This document shows positions 7,949-16,242 of a stretch of 64,000 nt of DNA, piece by piece (position 1 is the first letter of the stretch; the number at the start of each line of letters is the position of its first letter). The notes beneath the pieces were generated by a model. The model ran no database searches. It had not been told where the DNA came from and worked only from the letters and a program-made list of their open reading frames with translations. This DNA is from an uncultured Bacilli bacterium (GTDB lineage Bacteria > Bacillota_I > Bacilli_A > RF39 > UBA660). The DNA is taken from positions 80,916 through 144,915 of the forward strand of contig CAKOMR010000002.1 in NCBI GenBank assembly GCA_934096705.1, written 5' to 3'. A program made the translations under genes and the position numbers.

Positions 7949-8425
7949 ATGAGAAATTCATTAGTTATTAAATTAGTTATAATATTTGTTTCATGTATTG
8001 CAGCAATAATACTTGCATCTTATGTTGTTAAACTTGCTAGAAATAGTAATTCTTTAACATATGATTTAGGTAAAAGTGTAACTGGGTATGAAGATACCTA
8101 CATTAAAAGTTATGAAGAATATTTAGCTTTAGTAAAAAAATATAATATAAAAAAAGATTTAACTACAACAAATTTTTCATCACATTATTTTATTGCTTCT
8201 TTTCAAGATTATGATTCTTGTTCTGAAAAAAAATATAAATTAGTAAAGTCTGTAAAAAAACAAAATGGAGAATACAACATTGATTTTGAAGTTTATAATA
8301 AATGTGGTTGGTGCAAAAAAAACATAATTTTATATTTGATAGAAATTGATAGATTTAGTGGTGATGATCCTAAAATAAATTATAATTATACATTTGTAAA
8401 TGATTTGAATTGTGGTAATGTATAA
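7949..8425 (+). CDS. Membrane-anchored hypothetical protein with four cysteines
   Basis: A 158-residue protein. Residues 5-28 form a signal anchor (LVIKLVIIFVSCIAAIILAS); the rest is predicted outside the cell. The outer domain has a DSCSEKKY segment, a CGWC motif and a cysteine near the C-terminus, so disulfides or metal binding are possible. No family recognised. ATG 7949 follows AGGTGAT; an in-frame GTG at 7940 overlaps that site and was rejected. Confidence 0.55.
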   Translation: MRNSLVIKLVIIFVSCIAAIILASYVVKLARNSNSLTYDLGKSVTGYEDTYIKSYEEYLALVKKYNIKKDLTTTNFSSHYFIASFQDYDSCSEKKYKLVKSVKKQNGEYNIDFEVYNKCGWCKKNIILYLIEIDRFSGDDPKINYNYTFVNDLNCGNV

Positions 8426-8509
8426 CACTTTTCTTGTGTAAATTTACAAAGAGTGATAAGATATACTCATAAATATTGTGTTTTATAAGTGCAAAAGAAA
8501 GGAATATTA

Positions 8510-8830
8510 ATGAATTCACAAATAGCAAATGAATTAATAAAGGGAATTAGTGTTTTAACTGATTTGAAGAATGACAATGATAGCCAAGCCTTAGACTATG
8601 TAATTGCAGTAATAAGAAATGAACTTAAAAATATGGCACCAAGTACAGATTATGTAAATAATAGTTACTTTTATAATTTAAATAGAACAAGAGTTATGGT
8701 AATGCTTTTACTTGATGTATATAGACAAAAAAATGATCCTGAGTTTAATAAAAATTTTAATGAAGTTTTAGAAATTTTAAATATGGAAATTGAAAAAGAA
8801 AAGAAAAAACAAGATACAATTGGAAGATAA
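8510..8830 (+). CDS. Hypothetical protein (106 aa)
   Basis: Small, soluble and helical, with a highly charged C-terminus (EIEKEKKKQD). Not recognised. ATG 8510 follows AAAGGA at 8498-8503; a GTG further upstream lacks a site. The next gene (SDR) starts 9 bases after its stop with GAGG in the gap, so the two probably form an operon. Confidence 0.6.
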   Translation: MNSQIANELIKGISVLTDLKNDNDSQALDYVIAVIRNELKNMAPSTDYVNNSYFYNLNRTRVMVMLLLDVYRQKNDPEFNKNFNEVLEILNMEIEKEKKKQDTIGR

Positions 8831-8839
8831 GAGGAATAA

Positions 8840-9607
8840 ATGAAAAATATTGCTATTGTAACTGGTGCTTCATCTGGCATTGGAAAAAAATTTGCTTTAA
8901 CTTTACCAAATAATGTTGAAGTTGATGAAATTTGGGTTATTGCTCGTAATCTTGAAAATCTTGAAAAATTATCAAGCGAAATAAAGGTTCCACTTAAACC
9001 AATTCCCCTTGATTTGAGTGATGAAGAAAATTATGAAAATTTCAAAAAACTTTTGGAAGATGAAAAACCTAATGTCAAATTACTTATAAATGCATCTGGG
9101 TATGGAAAATTTGAAAAAAGTACTAAAATTAGTTTAGAAGATTCTTTAGGGATGATAAAATTAAATGATATGGGTCTTACTGCTGTGTGTTTAATTGTGA
9201 TACCTTACATGAAAAAAGATTCAAGTATTATTAATATTGCTTCGGTAGCAGCATTTCAACCTGTTCCATATATAAACATTTATTCTGCAACGAAAGCATA
9301 TGTTTTATCTTTTTCTCGCAGTTTAAATGCGGAATTAAAAAAAGATGGAATTCATGTTATGGCTGTGTGTCCGTTTTGGACAAAAACAAAATTTTTTGAT
9401 AGAGCAGTGTCAAAAAATGAAGTTATTAAAAAGTATGTTGTGATGTATGAGCCTGATGATATTGTTAGAACTGCATGGTTAGATTTAAAAAAGAAAAAAG
9501 ATATAAGTATATATGGGTTTGTAGCTAAATCTCAAAGAGTACTTAGCAAAATATTACCGAATAAATTAATTACGAGTATTTGGTTAAATCAACAAAAGTT
9601 AAAATAA
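8840..9607 (+). CDS. Short-chain dehydrogenase/reductase
   Basis: A classical SDR of 255 residues. The N-terminal TGASSGIG binds NAD(P), NASGYG is the structural motif, and Y148-SAT-K152 is the catalytic pair with a serine in IASVAA. The substrate is not predictable; the sequence resembles the YqjQ/DltE-like group of uncharacterised reductases. It lies between a small hypothetical gene and the SPFH gene, with GGAGG before the latter, so all three may be one transcript. Confidence 0.9.
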   Translation: MKNIAIVTGASSGIGKKFALTLPNNVEVDEIWVIARNLENLEKLSSEIKVPLKPIPLDLSDEENYENFKKLLEDEKPNVKLLINASGYGKFEKSTKISLEDSLGMIKLNDMGLTAVCLIVIPYMKKDSSIINIASVAAFQPVPYINIYSATKAYVLSFSRSLNAELKKDGIHVMAVCPFWTKTKFFDRAVSKNEVIKKYVVMYEPDDIVRTAWLDLKKKKDISIYGFVAKSQRVLSKILPNKLITSIWLNQQKLK

Positions 9608-9619
9608 TATGGAGGTATT

Positions 9620-10387
9620 ATGGAATTTTTATTAGTTATTTTAGGAATAATTGTTGTTATTAATTTAGCTTCTTTAAAGCAGATTAATGAGTATGAAAGA
9701 GGAGTAAAATTTACTGCTGGAAGGTTCTCAAAAATTATGCAACCAGGATGGAGAGTAGTATTGCCAATTTTTCAAAGTTATAAAAAGGTAGATATTAGAA
9801 CAAAAGTTGATGATGTTCCAGAACAAGAAGCAATAACTAAAGATAATGTATCTGTTAAAATAAATGCAGTTATATACTATAAAGTGTTTGATGCTTCTTT
9901 AGCCGTTTTAGAAGTCGAAGATTTTTATTATGCAACTGCACAACTTGCACAAACAACTATGAGAAATATTGTTGGTAGTGTAACTCTTGATGAACTTTTA
10001 TGTGAAAGGGAGAAAGTTAGCGAAAAAATAAAAGAAATAATTGATAAAGAAACTGATCCATGGGGAATTAAAGTTGAAAATGTTGAACTTAAGGACATAT
10101 CATTGACAGATGAAATGAAAAGAGTTATTGCTAGAGCAGCAGAAGCAGAAAGAGAAAAACAAGCAGTTATAACAAAATCTATAGGAGAAGCCCAAGCTGC
10201 AGAAAACTTAGCTAAAGCTGCTAAAATGTTAGCCGATAGTCCTGGAGCACTTCATTTAAGAACACTTGAGACGATTAATGATGTTTCTTCAGATCAATCA
10301 AATACGATTTTTTTTCCTATACCAATGGAATTACTTGAAGCCGTAAAAGGTTATGCTGATAAAACTAAAAATGAAAATAAAAAATAG
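9620..10387 (+). CDS. SPFH/Band 7 (stomatin-like) membrane protein
   Basis: A 255-residue slipin-type protein: N-terminal membrane segment (FLLVILGIIVVINLA), then the Band 7 domain with YERGVKFTAGRFSK, QPGWRVVLP and EQEAITKDNVSV, and an Ala/Glu-rich coiled region (ARAAEAEREKQA) as in QmcA, HflK and stomatin. Such proteins build oligomeric scaffolds in ordered membrane patches and often affect proteases or channels. No NfeD partner is adjacent. It ends at a bidirectional terminator shared with the convergent radical SAM gene. Confidence 0.88.
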   Translation: MEFLLVILGIIVVINLASLKQINEYERGVKFTAGRFSKIMQPGWRVVLPIFQSYKKVDIRTKVDDVPEQEAITKDNVSVKINAVIYYKVFDASLAVLEVEDFYYATAQLAQTTMRNIVGSVTLDELLCEREKVSEKIKEIIDKETDPWGIKVENVELKDISLTDEMKRVIARAAEAEREKQAVITKSIGEAQAAENLAKAAKMLADSPGALHLRTLETINDVSSDQSNTIFFPIPMELLEAVKGYADKTKNENKK

Positions 10388-10415
10388 TTAATTTATAAAT
10401 TTTAACTATTTTTTT
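10383..10415. terminator. Bidirectional terminator
   Basis: AATAGTTAA at 10383-10391 pairs with TTAACTATT at 10402-10410; T runs lie on both sides. It serves the convergent SPFH and radical SAM genes and overlaps both stop regions. Confidence 0.8.
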
Positions 10416-11316
10416 TGCCTTGATAAGTGTTTCTTTTAACCATTTCTTTATCAATGTCATTAAGTAAACAAAATTTTTTAATTAACCATTTAGGTTCTAC
10501 CAAATCTTCTTTAATAGGGTCGCCGGTTATTCTTTCAATCACAACAGTATCTTTTAATAATTCAAGCTGTGATATAACAATATCTATATATTCTTCTTTT
10601 GTTAATATATGAAACTTCTTTGCTTCGAACATTTTTGCAAGTTCAGTATCATTTAAAATATGTAACATATGAATTTTTACCGCATCTATATTTAAATCAT
10701 TTAAAAAATTTATAGTGTTTATCATATCTTCTTTAGTTTCATATGGAAGACCATTTATTATATGTGCTACAACAAAAATACCTAGTTTATGAAGTTTTTT
10801 AACCATTACTTCAAAATTTTTACTATCATGACCTCTGTTAATTAATTTTAATGTATTATTATTACTACTTTGAAGCCCAAGTTCAATTGTTAAAAAAGTT
10901 CTTTTATTAAGCTCTTCAAAATACTTTAAGTAATCATCGGAAATAACATCGCTTCTTGTAGCGATAGATAGACCTACAACATTTTCTTTTCCTAAAAGTG
11001 ATTCAACATTATTTTTAAATTCATTTATATCCATAAAAGTATTACTTCCAGTCTGAAAATAAATAATATGTTTAGCATTTGGCCATTTTTTGTTTAATAA
11101 TAAAACTTCTTGTTCATATTGTTTTTCAAGTGAAAGTGAACTATCCGTTATATTTGATTTGCTACTATTTTTACAAAAAATACATCCACCATTTTTTATA
11201 TTTGGACAACTTGCATGAGCATCAAGAGGCACTTTAAAAACTTTACATCCATATTTTTTCTTTAAAAAATAATTAAATGTATGATATCTTTTATTATCTA
11301 ATGTGTATTTAAACAT
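10402..11316 (-). CDS. Radical SAM protein, TIGR01212/YtqA family
   Basis: A 304-residue radical SAM enzyme. The cluster cysteines are C37, C45 and C48 (CPNIKNGGCIFC), the spacing typical of the YtqA/YhcC family rather than the common CxxxCxxC. GLQSSNNNTLKLINRGHD and the NGLPYET stretch are also family marks. The reaction of this family is not established. The start is ATG with GGTGAG before it on the minus strand. It converges on the SPFH gene. Confidence 0.88.
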   Translation of the reverse strand: MFKYTLDNKRYHTFNYFLKKKYGCKVFKVPLDAHASCPNIKNGGCIFCKNSSKSNITDSSLSLEKQYEQEVLLLNKKWPNAKHIIYFQTGSNTFMDINEFKNNVESLLGKENVVGLSIATRSDVISDDYLKYFEELNKRTFLTIELGLQSSNNNTLKLINRGHDSKNFEVMVKKLHKLGIFVVAHIINGLPYETKEDMINTINFLNDLNIDAVKIHMLHILNDTELAKMFEAKKFHILTKEEYIDIVISQLELLKDTVVIERITGDPIKEDLVEPKWLIKKFCLLNDIDKEMVKRNTYQGKKNS

Positions 11317-11350
11317 ATTTTCTCACCTACAAATATTTTATCAAAAAAAC

Positions 11351-11379
11351 TTGTATAAAAAAATAAAATAGTGTATACT
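11351..11379 (+). promoter_or_regulatory. Promoter of tRNA-Thr
   Basis: TTGTAT at 11351-11356, 17 bases, TATACT at 11374-11379; the tRNA starts 12 bases later. Confidence 0.7.
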
Positions 11380-11391
11380 ATTAATAGATTT

Positions 11392-11467
11392 GCTGGAGTA
11401 GCTCAGTTGGTAGAGCAATGCACTCGTAACGCATAGGTCATAAGTTCGATCCTTGTCTCCAGCACCA
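11392..11467 (+). tRNA. tRNA-Thr (CGT)
   Basis: Acceptor GCTGGAG/CTCCAGC is perfect, followed by A73 and CCA. The loop CTCGTAA gives anticodon CGT. The anticodon stem ATGCA/CGCAT has an A-C mismatch at its last pair (31-39). Length 76. Confidence 0.95.
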
Positions 11468-11478
11468 TTGAAAAATAG

Positions 11479-11506
11479 ACTTGAAATTAATATTTCAAGT
11501 TTTTTA
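11479..11506 (+). terminator. Terminator after tRNA-Thr
   Basis: ACTTGAAA at 11479-11486, loop TTAATA, TTTCAAGT at 11493-11500, then T run. Confidence 0.85.
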
Positions 11507-11524
11507 TTTGTTTAATAATAAATC

Positions 11525-11553
11525 TTCACAATAAAATTGTGTCATGATATAAT
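11525..11553 (+). promoter_or_regulatory. Sigma-A promoter of rlmB-sigH
   Basis: TTCACA at 11525-11530, 17 bases, extended -10 TGATATAAT at 11545-11553. Confidence 0.7.
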
Positions 11554-11579
11554 TATCTTGCAAAAAGGAGACTTTGATT

Positions 11580-12236
11580 ATGTTAGTTTATGGAAAGAAT
11601 ATTTTATATGAAGTAGATAGAAAAAAAATAAAAAAGGCTTTTATTTCAAGAAATGATTATGTTGGTTATTTAAAAGAAAATAATATTAAATATGAGATTG
11701 TTGATAAATCTCGTCTTGATAAAATGGTTAAAGGGGTTCATCAAGGATTAGTATTAGACATTTTTGACTATAATTATTACACAATGGATGATTTGGAGGG
11801 AGACTTTATAGTTATTTTAGATCATCTTACAGATCCTCACAATTTCGGTGCTATAATTAGAACATGCGAAAGTAAAGGAATTAAATCAATAATTATTCCG
11901 AAGGACAGAAGTGTTTTAGTAAATGATACAGTTTACAAAACTAGTGAAGGAGCTATAGATAACGTTAAGATAATTATGGTGACTAATATAATTAATGCAA
12001 TTAATAAGTTAAAAGAAATGAATTATTTTGTTTATTGTGCTGATATGGATGGACAAGATTATAGAAATATAGATTATGCACCAAAGAAAGTTTTGATTAT
12101 TGGCAATGAAGGTATGGGTATAAGTTCTGCGGTAAAGAAAAATAGTGATGTTGTAGTAGCAATTCCAATGAAAGGAAAAATAAATAGTTTAAATGCATCA
12201 GTAAGTGCCGGCATTATTATTTATAGAATGGACTAA
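11580..12236 (+). CDS. rlmB: 23S rRNA (guanosine-2'-O-)-methyltransferase, TrmH/SpoU family
   Basis: A SpoU-type (trefoil-knot) methyltransferase of 218 residues. Motif 1 is DPHNFGAIIRTCE, motif 2 is LIIGNEGMGIS and motif 3 is IPMKGKINSLNASVSA, all near consensus. A short N-terminal L30e-like substrate-binding domain precedes them. RlmB methylates a guanosine in 23S rRNA. ATG 11580 follows AAAAGGAG. One base separates its stop from the next ATG (sigma factor), the same rlmB-to-sigH neighbourhood as in Bacillus (there with yacP between). tRNA versus rRNA specificity cannot be read from sequence. Confidence 0.85.
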   Translation: MLVYGKNILYEVDRKKIKKAFISRNDYVGYLKENNIKYEIVDKSRLDKMVKGVHQGLVLDIFDYNYYTMDDLEGDFIVILDHLTDPHNFGAIIRTCESKGIKSIIIPKDRSVLVNDTVYKTSEGAIDNVKIIMVTNIINAINKLKEMNYFVYCADMDGQDYRNIDYAPKKVLIIGNEGMGISSAVKKNSDVVVAIPMKGKINSLNASVSAGIIIYRMD

Positions 12237-12237
12237 T

Positions 12238-12864
12238 ATGAACTATAGTGAAATTGATGAGCAAGAATTAATTTCTTTATTATCAGAAAATGATGAACAT
12301 GTTCGTAATATTGTTTATGAAAAATACTCTTATTTAGTAGATATATTAATCAGAAAATATCAACCGGCCATAAGATATTTCAAAATAAGTAATGAAGATA
12401 TTCGCTGTGAAGCACTTTACGGATTTAGTGATGGTATAAATTCTTTTTCAAATGAAAAATCAACGTCATTGAAAACATTTTTATATATTTGCATAGAAAG
12501 ACGATTATTAAAATATATTAGAAAATTTATGTCCGAAAAAATTCAATTATTAAATGAATCTTTATCTTTGGAATATTCATCTGATTCTGACAAAGCTACT
12601 TTAGCAGAACTTCTTGGCGATGATAATAGGTTTAATCCGTTAAATAATATAGTTGATGAAGAAACGTATAGGGAAGTATATGCTTTAGCAAAGAATAATT
12701 TATCAAATTTTGAATATACAGTATTTAATTATATGGTTAATAGTTTTTCATATAATGAAATTGCTACCATACTTGGAAAAACTCCAAAACAAATAGATAA
12801 TGCAATTCAAAGAATAAAAACAAAAATGAAAGATTTAATGCAAAAAGAGGGAATAATAAAATAA
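12238..12864 (+). CDS. sigH: RNA polymerase sigma factor, SigH-like
   Basis: A 208-residue sigma-70 family protein with region 2 (EDIRCEALYGFSDGINSF, then LKTFLYICIERRLLKYIRKF) and region 4 (FSYNEIATILGKTPKQIDNA, then IQRIKTKMK). The linker FNPLNNIVDEETY and the region 4 ending closely mirror Bacillus SigH (LNPEEMIINQEEF, then KSIDNALQRVKRKL), the early-stationary sigma factor that starts sporulation. Position right behind rlmB supports this. The start was placed at ATG 12238, directly after the rlmB stop; a longer frame from 12205 lies inside rlmB. It is followed by a terminator. Confidence 0.75.
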   Translation: MNYSEIDEQELISLLSENDEHVRNIVYEKYSYLVDILIRKYQPAIRYFKISNEDIRCEALYGFSDGINSFSNEKSTSLKTFLYICIERRLLKYIRKFMSEKIQLLNESLSLEYSSDSDKATLAELLGDDNRFNPLNNIVDEETYREVYALAKNNLSNFEYTVFNYMVNSFSYNEIATILGKTPKQIDNAIQRIKTKMKDLMQKEGIIK

Positions 12865-12889
12865 CCACTTGCAAAGTGGTTATTTTTTT
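12860..12889 (+). terminator. Terminator of rlmB-sigH
   Basis: AATAACCACTT at 12860-12870, loop GCA, AAGTGGTTATT at 12874-12884, then T run. Confidence 0.92.
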
Positions 12890-12910
12890 GATATTCTATT
12901 TATGTCTTAT

Positions 12911-12987
12911 GGCGGAATTGGTGAAGTGGTTAACACGGTAGATTGTGGCTCTATTATGCAAGGGTTCGACTCCCTTATTTCGCCCCA
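12911..12987 (+). tRNA. tRNA-His (GTG)
   Basis: The gene encodes the extra G-1 opposite C73, diagnostic for tRNA-His. Acceptor GCGGAAT/ATTTCGC, anticodon stem GTAGA/TCTAT, loop TTGTGGC with anticodon GTG, CCA encoded. Length 77. Confidence 0.96.
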
Positions 12988-12997
12988 TAGATAATAC

Positions 12998-13023
12998 AAC
13001 TCTCTTTTTAGAGAGTTTTTTTC
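12998..13023 (+). terminator. Terminator after tRNA-His
   Basis: AACTCTCT at 12998-13005 pairs with AGAGAGTT at 13010-13017, then six T. Confidence 0.85.
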
Positions 13024-13105
13024 AACTAAAAATTTAGATAACTCAACTATTAGTTTATTGTCAAAAAATAGATCTAAAAGTATAATTTCTTTGAAGAGGT
13101 GAATT

Positions 13106-14224
13106 ATGATTTATTTAGATTATGCAGCTAATACTCCTGTTGATAAAAGAGTTTTAGATAAATATAATGAAGTTACATTAAAATATTTTGGTAATCCAAA
13201 TAGTTTACATGAATGTGGAATTGCCGCTAAAGATGAAATAGAAAAATCTAGTAATATTATTGCAAAGTATTTTAATACAAAAGGTAAGAATGTAATATAT
13301 ACAAGTGGTTCTAGTGAATCAAATAATTTAGTTATAAAAGGAATTGCAGATAGATATCAAACAAAAGGCAAACACATAATTATATCTGAAATCGAACATT
13401 CATCAGTTATAGCTCCATGTAATTATCTATCTTCAAAGGGATTTGATATTACTGTCATTTCATTGGATAAAAATGGAAAACTTAATTTAGAACAATTAAA
13501 AAAATCTTTAAGAGATGATACTATTTTAGTTAGTGTTTGTACTGTTGATTCAGAACTTGGAACAATTCAACCAATAGGCGAAATAGCAAAAATTGTTAAA
13601 GAGAATTCTAATGCATATTTTCATACTGATGCAACACAAGCTATAGGAAAAATAAGCGTAGATTACACCGACGTAGATTTTTTAACATTTGCTCCACATA
13701 AATTTTCTGGCATTAATGGTGTTGGTGTACTAATTAACTTTAACGATGTAAAAATTACTCCGTTAATTCATGGTGGAAAGTCAACCACAATTTATAGAAG
13801 TGGAACGCCAGTTACCGCTAATGCAGTTTCTACCGCTATGGCATTAGAACTTGCAACAAAAGACTTAAATAAAAAAATAAAATATTTAACAAGTTTGAAA
13901 AACTATTTAATAGAAAATTTAGTTTATATTGATGGAATAAGTATTAATAGTCCAGAAGATTCTATTCCAAGTACAATCAACTTTAGTATAAAAGATGCAA
14001 GAAATATAGTTAATAAACTTTATGAAAAAGGTATTTATGTTTCAATGCAATCTGCATGTTCTCTAGGAACAAGCCCTTCAAAATCTGTATATGCAATTAC
14101 TCACAGTGAGGATAAAGCAAATAATTCTATAAGAGTTAGTATAATGGATAAAACTACTAAAGAAGAAATAACTGAATTTATTAAAATATTTAGGGAGATA
14201 GTTAATGAAAATAATAATAATTAA
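13106..14224 (+). CDS. Cysteine desulfurase, NifS/IscS family
   Basis: A PLP enzyme of 372 residues that takes sulfur from cysteine as an enzyme-bound persulfide. It begins with YLDYAANTPVDKRV and GNPNSLH. The PLP lysine is K199 in APHKFSG, HTDATQAIGK holds other cofactor residues, and SACS places the sulfur-carrying cysteine at C318. The downstream partner mnmA, thiI or iscU is absent; instead two thiol-redox genes follow with overlapping frames. Good ribosome site (GAAGAGGTG) before the ATG. Use of the sulfur (tRNA thiolation or Fe-S clusters) is not resolved. Confidence 0.9.
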   Translation: MIYLDYAANTPVDKRVLDKYNEVTLKYFGNPNSLHECGIAAKDEIEKSSNIIAKYFNTKGKNVIYTSGSSESNNLVIKGIADRYQTKGKHIIISEIEHSSVIAPCNYLSSKGFDITVISLDKNGKLNLEQLKKSLRDDTILVSVCTVDSELGTIQPIGEIAKIVKENSNAYFHTDATQAIGKISVDYTDVDFLTFAPHKFSGINGVGVLINFNDVKITPLIHGGKSTTIYRSGTPVTANAVSTAMALELATKDLNKKIKYLTSLKNYLIENLVYIDGISINSPEDSIPSTINFSIKDARNIVNKLYEKGIYVSMQSACSLGTSPSKSVYAITHSEDKANNSIRVSIMDKTTKEEITEFIKIFREIVNENNNN

Positions 14225-14465
14225 TGCAATGTGGTGCCCTGGTTGTTTAATATCTAAAGGTATTTGGAAAGAGATAAAGGAAATATATCCACATATTGAG
14301 TATATAAATTATGACTATGATTTAGATGAAGATAAAATTTTAAAATATAATATTGGTGATATTGTTCCCGTAGTTATAATTGAAAAAAATGATGTAGAAA
14401 TAAAAAGAATAATTGGAGAAAAAAGTAAAAAAGAAATTTTAAATGAATTAGGAGAAGTGTTATGA
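14205..14465 (+). CDS. Small thioredoxin-like protein with CPGC motif
   Basis: An 86-residue minimal thioredoxin fold: beta strand MKIIIINAMW, active-site C11-P-G-C14, a helix, INYDYDLDED, then IVPVVII with the cis-proline position. It has no signal peptide, so it is cytosolic. It overlaps the cysteine desulfurase gene by 20 bases and the next gene by 4, so all three are translated together. It may reduce a persulfide or pass electrons to the membrane protein encoded next; this is inferred from context. Confidence 0.8.
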   Translation: MKIIIINAMWCPGCLISKGIWKEIKEIYPHIEYINYDYDLDEDKILKYNIGDIVPVVIIEKNDVEIKRIIGEKSKKEILNELGEVL

Positions 14466-15637
14466 AAAACAAATTAAAACTTTTACTATTATTGCTGGTT
14501 TTAATACCATTTAATATTTTTGCTATCAGTAAAGATTATAAAGATGTTGTTTATAATATAACTAAAGAAAAAGTAGATAAAGACAAAATTAACTTATACT
14601 TTTTTAGAATGGATGGTTGTCCTCATTGTGCTGAAGAAGAAAAGTGGCTAGAAAATATAAAAGATAAATATGGTAATTATTTAAATATATATGATTATGA
14701 GATTAAAAATAGTAATAAAAATAGAGAATATTATTATAACGTTAAGAAAGTATTAAATGATGAAATTACAAAAAGCGTTCCATATACAGTTATTGGTGAA
14801 ACTTATTTTGTAGGCTTTTCTGAAACTGTTGGTGAACAAATCGAAAATAAAATTAAAGAATTAATTGATGAAAATACAAAAAGTAGTAATGATGTTAAAA
14901 TTCCTTTATTAGGAAAAGTTAACATGAAAAAAGTTTCTATCCCATTAGTTGCCACTATTTTAGGAGCAGTGGATGGTTTTAATCCATGTGCTATGTGGAT
15001 ACTTTTATTACTTATAAATATGTGTATTTCCATTAAAGACAAGAAAAAAATGAAAGTTGTTGGATTTACATTTGTATTATCATCCGGATTAGTTTATTTT
15101 CTTTCAATGTTAGGGATCGGAGTAATATTGGATTTTACAACCGTTATATACATAAGAAATATTATTGCTATTTTAGCTATTATTTTAGGAATATATAACT
15201 TATATGTTTATATTAAAACACGTAAAGACACTGGTTGTCATGTAATGAAAAAAGAAAAAAGAAAAACAGTTATTACTAAAATAAATAAAATTTTATCTAA
15301 TAAAAGTTTTATATTGATGATACTAGGAACAGTACTTTTATCTGTTTCAGTTAACTTAGTTGAACTTGCATGTTCACTTGGATTTCCAACAATATTTTTA
15401 GAAATTTTATCATTAAATAAGATTCATGGTTTTGGTAAAATTATTTATTTATTAATATATATATTCTTTTATATAATTGATGATTTAATAATTCTTATTT
15501 TGTCACTTAAAGCATTTGAAACTAAAGGAATAAGTACAAAGTATAATAAATATGTTAATTTGATAGGCGGAATACTACTTTTACTTATGGGAATATTACT
15601 TATTTTTAAACCAGATTGGGTAATGCTTAATTTTTAA
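14462..15637 (+). CDS. Secreted thioredoxin-like domain fused to a CcdA/DsbD-like membrane domain
   Basis: A 391-residue protein: signal peptide (about 1-21, LLLLLLVLIPFNIFA), then an extracytoplasmic thioredoxin/glutaredoxin-like domain with C53-P-H-C56, then from about residue 160 a polytopic domain starting LGAVDGFNPCAMWILLLL. The NPC motif and about six helices are typical of CcdA/DsbD-type electron carriers, with a matching cysteine helix (VELACSLGFPTIFLE) later. Such proteins carry reducing power from cytosolic thioredoxin across the membrane; the small CPGC protein encoded just upstream could be the donor. The order inside the protein is the reverse of the thioredoxin-last DsbD. Confidence 0.8.
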   Translation: MKNKLKLLLLLLVLIPFNIFAISKDYKDVVYNITKEKVDKDKINLYFFRMDGCPHCAEEEKWLENIKDKYGNYLNIYDYEIKNSNKNREYYYNVKKVLNDEITKSVPYTVIGETYFVGFSETVGEQIENKIKELIDENTKSSNDVKIPLLGKVNMKKVSIPLVATILGAVDGFNPCAMWILLLLINMCISIKDKKKMKVVGFTFVLSSGLVYFLSMLGIGVILDFTTVIYIRNIIAILAIILGIYNLYVYIKTRKDTGCHVMKKEKRKTVITKINKILSNKSFILMILGTVLLSVSVNLVELACSLGFPTIFLEILSLNKIHGFGKIIYLLIYIFFYIIDDLIILILSLKAFETKGISTKYNKYVNLIGGILLLLMGILLIFKPDWVMLNF

Positions 15638-15662
15638 AGAAGTTCAACACTTCTTTTTATTT
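15636..15662 (+). terminator. Terminator of the desulfurase-redox operon
   Basis: AAAGAAGT at 15636-15643, loop TCAAC, ACTTCTTT at 15649-15656, then T-rich sequence. Confidence 0.82.
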
Positions 15663-15751
15663 GTAATTTATTTTATTGTATTTTTATACTATAATATATA
15701 TAACTGGCACATACATTTTTCATGTGTTGTAAATAATAATAAGGAATCTAT

Positions 15752-16240
15752 ATGAAATATGATCAAGAGTTTTTAAGTATTATTAATCCAATTATTATAA
15801 ATGATGAATTTTTAAAAAGAAAAAAGTTTCATCATCATGAAAATGAATCAGTTTATGATCATAGTATGGCTGTATCATACTTAGCTTATAAATATGCAAA
15901 AAAACACAAACTTGATTATAAAAGTGTTGCAATTGGAGGTTTACTTCATGATTTCTATTATAAAGATTGGCAAATAAATAAAGAACATAAAAGTTTTTTC
16001 AAAATGCATGGCTTTGTTCATGCACGTGAAGCTTTAGAGAATTCAAAAAAACATTTTCCACAGTTAATGAATGCTAAAGTTGAGGATATAATAGTTAAAC
16101 ATATGTTTCCACTTAATATAAGACCTCCTAAATATAAAGAAAGTTGGGTTGTAAGTTTAATGGATAAAAAATGTTCATTAAAAGTTTTAAAACATCCTAA
16201 AGTTTATTTAAAATATTTGGGAATAAGAAAGAAAGGTTAG
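15752..16240 (+). CDS. HD-domain phosphohydrolase
   Basis: A 162-residue HD domain protein. The metal ligands are visible in order: YDHSMAV, GGLLHDF (the HD pair), HGFVHA, VKHMFPL and SLMDK. This is a single-domain member of a large group with unknown substrates, often nucleotides. AAGGA precedes ATG 15752. The CmpB-like membrane protein gene starts 3 bases after its stop, so the three genes to 17,530 are one operon. Confidence 0.82.
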   Translation: MKYDQEFLSIINPIIINDEFLKRKKFHHHENESVYDHSMAVSYLAYKYAKKHKLDYKSVAIGGLLHDFYYKDWQINKEHKSFFKMHGFVHAREALENSKKHFPQLMNAKVEDIIVKHMFPLNIRPPKYKESWVVSLMDKKCSLKVLKHPKVYLKYLGIRKKG

Positions 16241-16242
16241 TT

